From positions 1 through 33,746 of the forward strand of contig CANRNU010000025.1 of assembly GCA_947632005.1 (NCBI GenBank): DNA of 33,746 bases. Direction: 5' to 3'. A program made the translations under genes and the position numbers. A model generated the notes under the pieces. The model saw nothing but the letters and a program-made list of their open reading frames with translations, searched no databases and was not told the origin of the DNA. The stretch is from an uncultured Oscillospiraceae bacterium. GTDB lineage: Bacteria > Bacillota > Clostridia > Oscillospirales > Oscillospiraceae. Shown one piece after another: positions 6,466 to 14,221 of the stretch; positions within the stretch are counted from its first letter, which is position 1; each line of letters begins with the position of its first letter.

Positions 6466-8817
6466 TTAATAGCCGTACAGCACGCCGATGTCCTGCTGCT
6501 GCACGGTCTTGGCGCCGGCCTTCACGCTCCGGCCATAGGGGAAGGCGATGTAATCCTTCTCCACATCCAGGCCGCCGGTGATCTCGGTGAGCTGGCCGTA
6601 GATGTTCCCGCCGGTGGTGACATAGCGCTTCTCCAGCAGGCCGTCGGCCCCGGCTGCGTATACATAGCTCCGGTTGCCCTCAGTACGGATGAACGCGTTC
6701 TGCAGATAGAAGCTGTCGCCTTTTCCCTGGTCCGCGCCGGGACTGCCGGTGGCGGAGAAGTAGATATTGACATAGTAGCCTTCCCGCAGGTTGGCGTCCT
6801 CATCCACCTCCACGGTGAAGGGGTACTTGGAGGTGTTGTTGTTGGCGCTCTGGACGTAATAGTCCGGGTACTTATCGGCGGTGGGGTAGTGAGAGATCTC
6901 CGTGATGGTGGCCTCCACCTCTTCCCCGGCCATGTAGTTGTCCACCGTGACCGTGTCGCCCACGTGCATCCGGTCCATATCGAACTCGCTCATGTAGCCG
7001 GTGATGAAGTATCCCCCGCCGCCGGAGACCCGGATCATGGGTTCGTTCTGCTCCTGGGCCTCCTCCGGGTCCAGCACGGCCTTGACCACGCCGTCGGTGG
7101 TGCACAGGACCTGGCCGTTGGACAGCTCATACTCCACCTGCTTGAGCTCCTGTTCCGCCTTTTTCAGCTGGAGCTTCAGGTCGGTGATCTTCCGCTGGGC
7201 CTCCGCCCGCATCTGGGCGATCTCCTCCGCGGAATAGTAGATGTTCGAGTCGAACCAGAAGCTGCCGCTGTCCCCGGTCTCCGCCGGCTCGCCGGCCTGG
7301 GGCACATAGCTGAGGGGCAGGACCCGGAAGGTCCACATGCGCTGCCACTCCAGCTCCTTCAGGGTGAACTGCACCTCAAAGGCCCAGCGGACCTGGCCCT
7401 GCATGGAGTTGTTCTCCCGCACCTCGAAGACCATGTAATAGGTGGCCCCCACCGGTATGGCAGAGGGGGAGGGCGAGGGCGTGGCTTCCTCCTCCGGAGG
7501 GGTCTCCTCGGGCGGCTGTTCGCTCTCCTCTTGGGCGTTCTTCTGCCCGGAGGGCTTTTTCTGCTGCTCCGTCTGCTGGCCGTTCGCGGCGCCGGAGGCC
7601 GGCGGGAAGGCGGGCGTCTCGACGCCGGCCTCCTTCAAAAGGGAGATCAGCCCCGCCATCTCTTCGGCGGACAGGGTGTCCGCGACGGTCTGTTTCTCCT
7701 TCTGGGTGAGTTCTTCGTAAAACGCCTTCAGGGCAGCGGCATCCTCCTTCAGGTCGTCGAACGCCTTCAGGATCGCCTGTGCGTCCATGCCCTCAAAGCG
7801 GTCCTTCTCGGTGGGGGCAGGGGTCTCCTCCGCGGGCGCGGGGGTGTTGCCGGCAGGCTCTGCCGTGGCCGTGGCCTCCGCAGGGGTCTCCTCCGTGGGC
7901 GCGGGGGTGTCGGTGGCCGCCTCCGAGATGGTGGCTTCCTCCCGCAGAGGGCGGAACGCCGCCGCCGGCGCCAGCAGCCGCCGGACCGCCATGGTCTGGG
8001 ACATGCCGATCGGCACCGGCTCGCCGGACAGGGAAAGCGCGGCCTCCGCCGCCTCCGGGCCGGGGGAGCTGCTCCCCTCGGACGGCTCCGGCGGCGTCTG
8101 GTCCGGGTCAAGAGGGACGTCCGGCCCGGTGGTCACCTCCGGCACGTCAAAGCCGAAGGCCATATCCAGCAGGTAGTCCACCGTGCCCTCCAGGATAAAC
8201 GCGTCCTCATCCCACAGGAACACGAACGGGTCATCCGCCGTGCCGCTGCCGTGCTGGAACAGGGGGACCGCGGTGGCCTCGGGGGGCTTGGGGGTGGCGG
8301 TGACCTTGGGCGGGATGTACCCGCCGCCGCCGCCGGAGCCGATCTTATAGGTGTCGATCTTCTTCAGCTCCTCCTGGGCCTGTTTCAGCTCCAGGTTCTT
8401 CTGCTCGATGTCGATCTTCTTCCGGGACAGCTCCACCTCGTCCAGTGTGGTGTCAAAGGCCAGCAGCGGGTCCCCCGCCTTCACCTTCTGCCCCTCGTGG
8501 ACATAGACCTCTGTGACCGTCTGGGTCGTGCTGACATAGACCGACTGCATCTTGTCCGCCCGGACCTGGCCGCCGGTCTGGACCCGGTCATACCAGGAGT
8601 CGGCGGTGCCCAGCTGCTCTGCGGGGAACACGTTCACAGCCGTCCCGGACCGGTGGCGCAGATAGTAATAGCTGCCGCCGCCGGCGCCTCCCAGGACCAG
8701 TGCGCCGATGAGCACGGCGGCGATGATCCGTCGGGTCTTTTTGTTTTTTGGCCGGGGCGCTTTCGGCGCATCGGGGGCTTTGGCATGCCGGCCGCCGCCC
8801 GCTTCGTGCTTAGCCAT
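6466..8817 (-). CDS. HlyD/MacA-type membrane adaptor with about 350-residue insert
   Basis: 783 residues from the ATG at 8817 (AAAGGAGG upstream; overlaps the ATPase end by 8 bp). Membrane helix about 30-52; first lipoyl half near 'VYVHEGQKVKAGDPLLAFD' (about 105-123); first coiled-coil arm about 125-155; then an insert of about 350 residues (DNA about 7240-8345) before the second arm ('AQMRAEAQRKITDLKLQLKKAEQEL', split over about 535-560). The second lipoyl half, beta-barrel and membrane-proximal domain follow to the end. The insert begins with a Gly-rich turn and 'GSGTADDPFVFLWDEDAF', continues through Pro/Glu/Thr/Ala-rich low-complexity stretches and a helical part (about 335-400), and ends with 'MVFEVRENNSMQGQVRWAF'. 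Typical MacA-like adaptors are 350-450 residues. The insert sits at the hairpin tip, where Gram-negative adaptors meet TolC, so here it probably faces the wall or outside. Confidence 0.85.
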   Translation of the reverse strand: MAKHEAGGGRHAKAPDAPKAPRPKNKKTRRIIAAVLIGALVLGGAGGGSYYYLRHRSGTAVNVFPAEQLGTADSWYDRVQTGGQVRADKMQSVYVSTTQTVTEVYVHEGQKVKAGDPLLAFDTTLDEVELSRKKIDIEQKNLELKQAQEELKKIDTYKIGSGGGGGYIPPKVTATPKPPEATAVPLFQHGSGTADDPFVFLWDEDAFILEGTVDYLLDMAFGFDVPEVTTGPDVPLDPDQTPPEPSEGSSSPGPEAAEAALSLSGEPVPIGMSQTMAVRRLLAPAAAFRPLREEATISEAATDTPAPTEETPAEATATAEPAGNTPAPAEETPAPTEKDRFEGMDAQAILKAFDDLKEDAAALKAFYEELTQKEKQTVADTLSAEEMAGLISLLKEAGVETPAFPPASGAANGQQTEQQKKPSGQKNAQEESEQPPEETPPEEEATPSPSPSAIPVGATYYMVFEVRENNSMQGQVRWAFEVQFTLKELEWQRMWTFRVLPLSYVPQAGEPAETGDSGSFWFDSNIYYSAEEIAQMRAEAQRKITDLKLQLKKAEQELKQVEYELSNGQVLCTTDGVVKAVLDPEEAQEQNEPMIRVSGGGGYFITGYMSEFDMDRMHVGDTVTVDNYMAGEEVEATITEISHYPTADKYPDYYVQSANNNTSKYPFTVEVDEDANLREGYYVNIYFSATGSPGADQGKGDSFYLQNAFIRTEGNRSYVYAAGADGLLEKRYVTTGGNIYGQLTEITGGLDVEKDYIAFPYGRSVKAGAKTVQQQDIGVLYGY

Positions 8818-9502
8818 CCGCGCCGCCTCCTTTCCCCTCCGGCAGCAGCACCCCGTCCAGGATGCGGCGCAGCCGGCGGGCGCGCCGGCCCACCTTGGGC
8901 TCATGGGTGATGAGCACGATGGTGGCGCCCCGGTCGTTCAGCTCGTCGAACAGGTCCATGACCTGCTGGCCGGAGACGGTGTCCAGCGCGCCGGTGGGCT
9001 CGTCGGCCAAAAGGAGCTTGGGGTTGTTGATGGTCGCCCTTGCGATGGCCACCCGCTGCTGCTGGCCGCCGGAGAGCTGGTTGGGCATGAAGTCCATCCG
9101 GTCCCCCAGCCCCACCATCTTCAGGGCCTGCTCCGCCCGGCGCAGCCGCTCGCTCTTCTTCACCCCCGCGTACAGCAGGGGCAGTGCCACGTTCTCCCGG
9201 GCCGACAGCTTGGGCAGCAGGTAAAAGCTCTGGAACACGAAGCCCAGGGTGGAGTTTCGTACATCCGCCAGGCGGTTCTCCGACGCCTTCGACACGTCCT
9301 CGCCGTTGAGGCGGTAGGTGCCGCTGGTGGGCACGTCAAGACAGCCGATGAGATTCATCAGCGTGGTCTTGCCGGACCCGGAGGGTCCCATGATGGCAAG
9401 GTAGTCCCCCTCCTCGATGGTCAGATCCACGTTTTTCAGGATCTTGACCACCTCCCGGCCCTGGGGATAGTCCTTGCATATGTTGTGCATTTCAAGAAGC
9501 AT
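8810..9502 (-). CDS. MacB/LolD-type ABC ATPase
   Basis: 230 residues. Walker A 'GPSGSGKTTLMNLIG' (about 39-53), the LolD/MacB-typical 'LGFVFQSFYLLPKLSARENV' (about 85-105), signature 'LSGGQQQRVAIARA' (about 143-156), Walker B 'LLLADEPTGALD' (about 163-174), H-loop 'ITHEP' (about 198). It pairs with the permease at 5190-6452, which lacks its own ATPase domain. The gene lies 15 bp after the first adaptor and overlaps the second adaptor start by 8 bp, so all four proteins are made from one message. Confidence 0.93.
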   Translation of the reverse strand: MLLEMHNICKDYPQGREVVKILKNVDLTIEEGDYLAIMGPSGSGKTTLMNLIGCLDVPTSGTYRLNGEDVSKASENRLADVRNSTLGFVFQSFYLLPKLSARENVALPLLYAGVKKSERLRRAEQALKMVGLGDRMDFMPNQLSGGQQQRVAIARATINNPKLLLADEPTGALDTVSGQQVMDLFDELNDRGATIVLITHEPKVGRRARRLRRILDGVLLPEGKGGGADG

Positions 9503-9517
9503 GGCCGTCTCCGCCTG

Positions 9518-10771
9518 TCAGGGCATCGCCGCGGCTTCCGCCGCGGGACCCGGCTCTTCCTCCTCCGCCACGGCGGAGGGGTCATATTTCTCCGTGCTCT
9601 GGCCCTCGGCCAGTCCCTCTGCGGGGAAGGCGATATAGTCCGTGGGGGCCAGGCCGTCCGTCACCTCGTAGCAGTCGGTGCCCTCGTCATACTCGCCCAG
9701 GGTGACGGAGCGCTTTTCCAGCTTTCCGCCGTCGTCCGCCCACACATATGGGTCCCCGTCGTCCTCATAGGCGATGTAATAGCTGGGAAGCATGGGGCCG
9801 GCGGGCTTTTTGTCCCCGTCGCCGGTGTCCGGCTCGATGTACACATGCTGACCCAGCATGAGCCCGTCGGTGCTCTCCAGGTCGATGTAAAACGGGTACT
9901 TGCTGGCGGTGGTCATCTCGTCGGAGTTGCTGTCGGAGATGTAATAGCTGGTCTCGTTGGTGTTCTTCACCGGGTTCTCCCAGTCGATGAGGGAGAGGGT
10001 GCCGGTCCAGGTCTGGTCGGGGTACATCCGGGAGCGGATGCGCATGGCCATGCCCTCGGAGAGGGCGTAGGCGTTCAGCTCGTTGATGGTGCCCTGGATC
10101 CGCATGCTGGTCACGTCCGTGACGGTGATAAATTCCACACCGGTATCGGCGGTGTCCTCCGCGTCAGGGTCATAGTAGCCGTAATTGTCGGTGGTGCCCT
10201 CCTCGTTGACGCTCATCACCCGGCCTGCGATGGGGGAGACCACCTCCGCGTTCTCCAAAGACGCCTCCAGGGAGGTGATCTTCCGGTCGTTGACGGAGGA
10301 ATTGTACTCCGCCTCCCGGATGTCCGCCTTCCGGGAGTCGATCTGCAGGGTATAGCTGAGCTTATCGGCGTCCTTGGCCTTGGACCGCTGGTTCTCCAGC
10401 TCCTTGATCTCCGCGTTGGCCGCGGCGATGGTATTGGCGTAATTCTCCTTGTCCAGATACAGCATATCCAGGTCCAGCTGCATCTTCTCGCTGTCATAGC
10501 AGAAAAGGGGCGCGCCCGCCCGGACCATGTCCCCTTCCTCCACATAGATCTCCAGGACCGTCTTGCCGGAATCCCGCTTCACCTCGGCCGTCTCGCCGGA
10601 GACGACCATGCCCGCGTACCAGTCCGCCAGGCCCGCGGCGCCGCCGCCTGTGATCGCGGATACCGCCTCCACCGTGGCAGGATCGCTCCCGGCTGGCGAA
10701 CCGCCGGAGCAGCCGCCCAGAAGGCCCAGGAGCAGTGCGCCCGCCATGGCCGCTGAGATGGTCTTTTTCAT
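9518..10771 (-). CDS. HlyD/MacA-type adaptor lipoprotein
   Basis: 417 residues, first gene of the MacAB-like operon. Lipoprotein signal with lipobox 'LLGGC' (Cys near 21). Lipoyl half 'VLEIYVEEGDMVRAGAPLFCYD' split over about 72-92, coiled-coil hairpin about 95-170, second lipoyl half 'VVSPIAGRVMSVNEEG' (about 175-190), beta-barrel around 215-300, and a C-terminal membrane-proximal part with 'YIAFP' near 380, a motif also present in the second adaptor ('YIAFPYG'). Size and order are ordinary for the family. Anchoring by lipid rather than a helix distinguishes it from the adaptor at 6466-8817; the two may form mixed adaptor rings on one permease. Confidence 0.88.
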   Translation of the reverse strand: MKKTISAAMAGALLLGLLGGCSGGSPAGSDPATVEAVSAITGGGAAGLADWYAGMVVSGETAEVKRDSGKTVLEIYVEEGDMVRAGAPLFCYDSEKMQLDLDMLYLDKENYANTIAAANAEIKELENQRSKAKDADKLSYTLQIDSRKADIREAEYNSSVNDRKITSLEASLENAEVVSPIAGRVMSVNEEGTTDNYGYYDPDAEDTADTGVEFITVTDVTSMRIQGTINELNAYALSEGMAMRIRSRMYPDQTWTGTLSLIDWENPVKNTNETSYYISDSNSDEMTTASKYPFYIDLESTDGLMLGQHVYIEPDTGDGDKKPAGPMLPSYYIAYEDDGDPYVWADDGGKLEKRSVTLGEYDEGTDCYEVTDGLAPTDYIAFPAEGLAEGQSTEKYDPSAVAEEEEPGPAAEAAAMP

Positions 10772-10846
10772 AGAGTTTCCTCCTTGTTTTTCCCGCTGTC
10801 AGACCCCGCCGGAGGGCTTGGGAAGACAGTACCGGGAGCCGTATCA

Positions 10847-10875
10847 ATCATAAACCTTTTTATGCGGCATGACAA
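10847..10875 (-). promoter_or_regulatory. Promoter of MacAB-like operon
   Basis: On the minus strand, TTGTCA (10870-10875), a 17-bp spacer and TATGAT (10847-10852), about 75 bp before the first adaptor start. It is back to back with the EamA promoter. Confidence 0.7.
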
Positions 10876-10932
10876 CCTTTGGTTTCTTAATATTTCATTA
10901 ATTCCCGCCGGTCCGGGCGGGCGCGGCTGGCA

Positions 10933-10961
10933 TTGACATCGGCGGCCGGGAGCGATATACT
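10933..10961 (+). promoter_or_regulatory. Near-consensus sigma-A promoter of EamA transporter
   Basis: TTGACA (10933-10938), 17-bp spacer, TATACT (10956-10961). The predicted transcript start near 10968 leaves only about 5 bases before the ATG at 10973, which helps decide the translation start at 10997. Confidence 0.85.
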
Positions 10962-10996
10962 TGCGGTTACATATGCTTGGAAAAGAGGTCTCCCCA

Positions 10997-11932
10997 TTGA
11001 ATGTCCGTTCCCTGAGAAATCCCGCGCTCCTGCTGCTCACCGCCTTTATCTGGGGCATCGCCTTCGTGGCCCAGAAGGACGGCATGGCCTATGTGGGCCC
11101 GTTCACCTTCAACAGCGTCCGCTTTCTGATCGGCGGCGTGTGCCTGACGGCGCTGCTGCCGGCACTGGATAAGGTCCGGGGCCGAAGCGGCCCGGTCCAC
11201 AAAGGCAGCCGGCGCACCATCCTGCTGGGCGGCGCTGCCTGCGGCACGGCGCTGTTCGCCGCGGCCAACATCCAGCAGATCGGTATCGCCATGCAGGACG
11301 CCTCCGTGAACGTGGGCAAGGCGGGCTTTATCACCACCTGCTACTGCGCCATCGTGCCGGTGATCGGCATGTTCATGGGCAGAAAGTCCCCCCGGCAGGT
11401 GTGGTTCGGTATCGCGCTGGCGGTGGGCGGGCTGTTCTGCCTGTGTCTGATGGACAGCCTGATGGCCGGGCAGGGCCTGGATTTCGACCGGAGCGACTTG
11501 GTGCTGCTGTCCTCCTCGGTGTGCTGGGCGGCCCACATCCTGGTGGTGGACCACTTCTCCCCTCAGGCGGACGGGGTACGCATCAGCTGTATGCAGAGCT
11601 TTGTGGCCGGCGCGCTGGGGGTGCCCTTCATGTTCCTGACAGAGACGCCGGTATGGTCAGACATCCTGGCGTGCTGGCTCCCCATCGGCTACGCCGGGGT
11701 GGTGAGCACCTGCATCGGCTACACCCTGCAGATCGTGGGCCAGAACGGGGTCCATCCGGCAGCGGCAGCGATCATCATGAGCCTAGAGAGCGTATTCTCC
11801 GTGCTGGCAGGCTACGTGCTCATGCCGGAGACCGGCCTCACCGGGTGGGAGATCTTCGGCTGCGTGCTGGTGTTCGCCGCGGTGATCATCGTCCAGCTGG
11901 CGCCCCAGGAGACAGCCTCCGCCAAAGTGTGA
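10997..11932 (+). CDS. EamA/DMT-family transporter
   Basis: 311 residues from a TTG at 10997 (MNVRSLRNPALLLL...), preceded by AGAGGT at about 8 bases. The in-frame ATG at 10973 has no ribosome site and would be almost at the transcript start; another open extension begins at 10961 inside the -10 box. Two tandem EamA repeats give ten hydrophobic helices: 'ALLLLTAFIWGIAFVAQKDG' opens repeat 1 and 'LVLLSSSVCWAAHILVVDHF' opens repeat 2 (about residue 165). The C-terminal helix 'GCVLVFAAVIIVQL' ends the fold. These are metabolite/drug exporters of the inner membrane with unpredictable substrates. Single-gene unit, ended by the hairpin at 11947. Confidence 0.9.
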   Translation: MNVRSLRNPALLLLTAFIWGIAFVAQKDGMAYVGPFTFNSVRFLIGGVCLTALLPALDKVRGRSGPVHKGSRRTILLGGAACGTALFAAANIQQIGIAMQDASVNVGKAGFITTCYCAIVPVIGMFMGRKSPRQVWFGIALAVGGLFCLCLMDSLMAGQGLDFDRSDLVLLSSSVCWAAHILVVDHFSPQADGVRISCMQSFVAGALGVPFMFLTETPVWSDILACWLPIGYAGVVSTCIGYTLQIVGQNGVHPAAAAIIMSLESVFSVLAGYVLMPETGLTGWEIFGCVLVFAAVIIVQLAPQETASAKV

Positions 11933-11941
11933 CACATACAA

Positions 11942-11975
11942 AAAACGCCCTCACAGCCGTGAGGGCGCTTTTGTT
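11942..11975. terminator. Bidirectional terminator
   Basis: A 9-bp perfect stem (about 11947-11955 with 11960-11968) is flanked by an A-run on the left and TTTT on the right. It serves both the EamA gene and the convergent surface-protein gene. Confidence 0.85.
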
Positions 11976-11988
11976 ATGTTCAATGCTG

Positions 11989-12726
11989 TCACGTGTGCAC
12001 ATACCCGCTGGCGGTGACCTCGCTGATGGCCACGCCGCTGTACTCGCCGTTGAAGCTCCAGGTGACGGTCATAGTGCCCTCGGTCCCGGTGTCCACGTCG
12101 ATGGAGGTGGAGAACAGGCTGTTGCTGGACAGGGAGTCGTCAGGAACGCTGATGCTGCTGCCGGTCACAGAGGCGGAGTAATTGCCGAAGCTGATAGAGA
12201 CGGGCAGGCTCATGACGTTCAGGCTGTAGGAGTTGACGGAGCCGTTGATGTTGATCCTGGCTTTGCCGTCTCCCAGGTTCGTGGCCGTCCATGTGACGCT
12301 CATATTCAGGCCCGTACCGGTGCTGGAGGCAAAGTTCCCGCTGGACAGGGTGCTGCCGATGCTCCCCTCCGGGGGCTCTGTGGGCTCCGGGGTGGGAGGC
12401 GGCGGCTCTGTGGGGTCCGGGGCCGGAGCCTGGGTGGGCTCGGGCCTTTGCGTGGGGGAGGACTCCTGCGCGGGCTTTTGCGTGGGCGCGGAGTTGGGGT
12501 TATAAGCAGGGGGGCTGGTATAGCCCGGCGCGATAGGGGCGATGGTGTTCACAGGCGCCGCCGAACCCAGGGGAAGCGTCGCCTCCGGCGTGGCGGCAGT
12601 CTGCGTCGCGACAGGGGGAACCGCCGCTGCCGTATCCTCCCGGACCAGGCTGCGGGACAGCACGGTCTCCAGCGCGACCACAAGTCCCATGGCCGCGAGA
12701 AGAATCGCGATCTTCTGCAATTTCAT
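11989..12726 (-). CDS. Membrane-anchored Pro-rich surface protein
   Basis: 245 residues, ATG at 12726 after GGGAGGGAAGAAGAT. A single N-terminal hydrophobic helix (about 5-22) has no clear cleavage site. A Pro/Thr/Glu/Ala spacer (about 33-120, repeated 'PTQ', 'PEPT', 'PPP' blocks) follows, then a C-terminal domain of about 125 residues rich in Ser/Thr/Gly with alternating hydrophobics ('MSVTWTATNLGDGKARINI', 'TMTVTWSFNGEYSG'), most likely an all-beta module. I recognise no named domain. The build (anchor, wall-spanning linker, beta module) indicates an outward-facing binding or structural protein. Own promoter, convergent terminator. Confidence 0.7.
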   Translation of the reverse strand: MKLQKIAILLAAMGLVVALETVLSRSLVREDTAAAVPPVATQTAATPEATLPLGSAAPVNTIAPIAPGYTSPPAYNPNSAPTQKPAQESSPTQRPEPTQAPAPDPTEPPPPTPEPTEPPEGSIGSTLSSGNFASSTGTGLNMSVTWTATNLGDGKARININGSVNSYSLNVMSLPVSISFGNYSASVTGSSISVPDDSLSSNSLFSTSIDVDTGTEGTMTVTWSFNGEYSGVAISEVTASGYVHT

Positions 12727-12811
12727 ATCTTCTTCCCTCCCGAGCTTCCCAAATGGACGTCCCAGGCGGCGCGGATCGTCCGCACCGGCGGTTCGATTTC
12801 ACCTCTGTTTT

Positions 12812-12840
12812 ATTATACGACTTTTTTCCTGCAAACGCAA
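12812..12840 (-). promoter_or_regulatory. Promoter of Pro-rich surface protein
   Basis: Minus strand TTGCGT (12835-12840), 17-bp spacer, TATAAT (12812-12817), about 85 bp upstream of the ATG. The -35 almost touches the stop of the upstream gene (12848), so this gene has its own start. Confidence 0.7.
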
Positions 12841-12847
12841 CCCGCAT

Positions 12848-14023
12848 TTACCGCCCCATCACAAGGCGGAAATAATTGCTCTCCAGGATGCGCCTGGAAA
12901 AGACGTACCGGTCATAGACCGCCTGCCGGTTCTCCGAGACGTAGCGGTCCTGCTGCTGCGTTCCGCCGAACCGTCCGTCCGCGGGGAGAAACCGGTCGTC
13001 CGCCGCGGTATAACGGCCCGCGTCCGTCACCCAGTCGGAATAGGCGCTTCCGTACAGGCTCACCAGCGGAACAGGTCCCCCGGCGGTCCCGTCCGCCAGC
13101 ACATCCCGTCCGGACAGGAAGCGGGAGTCATAGGCCGCGCCGAAGAGGTCCAGCAGCGTGGGCGTCACGTCCAGGTCCGAGCAGGGCGCCGCCACGGCGT
13201 CCGGCTCCAGGCCGGGCCCCCACAGAAACAGGCCGCCCCGCAGGGACTGGCCGCTGCCCGTGACCACGCACACCGCGGTCCGCTCTGTCAGACCCGCCTC
13301 CTCCAGCGCCTGCCACATCGCCTCCAGCGCGGCCTCTCCGTCTTCCTCGTCCAGCACGGCGCAGACAAAAAACGGCTCACTCTCCGCCAGCTCCGCCAGC
13401 CCGTCCCCGGGCGCCCCGGAGGTCCGGACCGAGGAAAAGCCCAGGGCGGCGTACACCCCATCCTGGCCGTCCGCGCCGGGGCAGGCCCGGCAGGTATATC
13501 CGCAGGCGCCCAGGCCCCGGGCCAGAGCAAAGGGAAGCAAGACGTCCTGTTCTCCCAGCAGGGCCAGGGACGTGCGGTTCTCCACGGTGGTGGGCGTCAA
13601 CCCGGTCAGCAAGGCAAAGAGCCTCCCCTCCTGTCCCTGATACCAATCCGGGGCGTAATAATCCGCGAACCGGATGCCCTCCGACCACAGCTTATACAGC
13701 ACCGGTGTCTGCCCGGCGCCGACGTCCCCCGGACGCCAGTCCTCCGCCAGGACCAGCAGCAGGTTCTCCCCGGCCAGAAGGCCGGTGCGGCTGTGCTTGG
13801 CCGTGGGGGTACGGGAGAGGAAATAGCGGTCCATCTCCGCGAAGTATGTCCGGCCTGCCGTCTCCGGCCTGGACGACAGGTCCCAGTCCAGTACGTTGTA
13901 TGTATCGCCGTCCCATCCGGGCGCCCCCGCCATGGCCTCCGCCGCCGGCTCCGGCAGCGCGCCCCGGGCCACGATCAGCCACACCAGCGCCGCCGCCAGA
14001 AGCAGAAACAGGATCTTTCGCAT
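12848..14023 (-). CDS. Sulfatase/LtaS-fold protein, apparently without active-site residues
   Basis: 391 residues: an N-terminal hydrophobic anchor (about 3-20), then an extracytoplasmic domain. The pattern resembles the alkaline-phosphatase/sulfatase superfamily, closest in style to lipoteichoic-acid synthases. 'ENLLLVLAEDW' (about 86) stands where LtaS has N-[LI]-I-V-I-Q-x-E-S, 'WYQGQEGRLFALLTGLTP' (about 127-144) where the catalytic-Thr segment G-x-T-S-D-x-E-F-x-x-L-x-S-L-x-P belongs, and 'SDLDVTPTLLDLFG' (about 286-299) matches the conserved D-[IL]-x-P-T-L-L-D-L-x-G. The nucleophile Thr/Ser is not present at its place, and the G-D-H metal motif appears as 'VTGSGQS' (about 257). It is thus likely a pseudoenzyme or a strongly diverged member. 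The function cannot be named. Confidence 0.6.
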   Translation of the reverse strand: MRKILFLLLAAALVWLIVARGALPEPAAEAMAGAPGWDGDTYNVLDWDLSSRPETAGRTYFAEMDRYFLSRTPTAKHSRTGLLAGENLLLVLAEDWRPGDVGAGQTPVLYKLWSEGIRFADYYAPDWYQGQEGRLFALLTGLTPTTVENRTSLALLGEQDVLLPFALARGLGACGYTCRACPGADGQDGVYAALGFSSVRTSGAPGDGLAELAESEPFFVCAVLDEEDGEAALEAMWQALEEAGLTERTAVCVVTGSGQSLRGGLFLWGPGLEPDAVAAPCSDLDVTPTLLDLFGAAYDSRFLSGRDVLADGTAGGPVPLVSLYGSAYSDWVTDAGRYTAADDRFLPADGRFGGTQQQDRYVSENRQAVYDRYVFSRRILESNYFRLVMGR

Positions 14024-14132
14024 CCCCCATGCTCCTCTCGTCTGTGCTGTCTATAGAATGACCCAGCACAGGGCGCGAAGACGGTCGAGACCCGTCGGCA
14101 GCCGCAAAAAAATCCCCGCCGGCGGACAGTCC

Positions 14133-14161
14133 TTGCAAGATAGGAACGGCTATGGTATGAT
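14133..14161 (+). promoter_or_regulatory. mscL promoter with duplicated -10 region
   Basis: TTGCAA (14133-14138), 17-bp spacer, TATGAT (14156-14161). The -10 lies in the first copy of a 20-bp tandem repeat; the second copy supplies another TATGAT at 14176-14181 without a matching -35. Confidence 0.7.
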
Positions 14162-14191
14162 GCGATTATCAATGGTATGATGCGATTATCA
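14152..14191. repeat. Exact 20-bp tandem duplication in mscL leader
   Basis: Bases 14152-14171 are repeated identically at 14172-14191. The unit spans the -10 hexamer and the likely transcript start, so the duplication lengthens the 5' untranslated region and doubles the -10. Confidence 0.95.
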
Positions 14192-14221
14192 ACAATACTA
14201 CAAAAAGAAAGGTATGGACCC

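Noticed and set aside
10961-10999. Upstream starts (TTG 10961, ATG 10973) for the EamA transporter.
   Set aside because: 10961 is inside the -10 box and 10973 is about 5 nt from the predicted transcript start without a ribosome site; the TTG at 10997 has AGAGGT.
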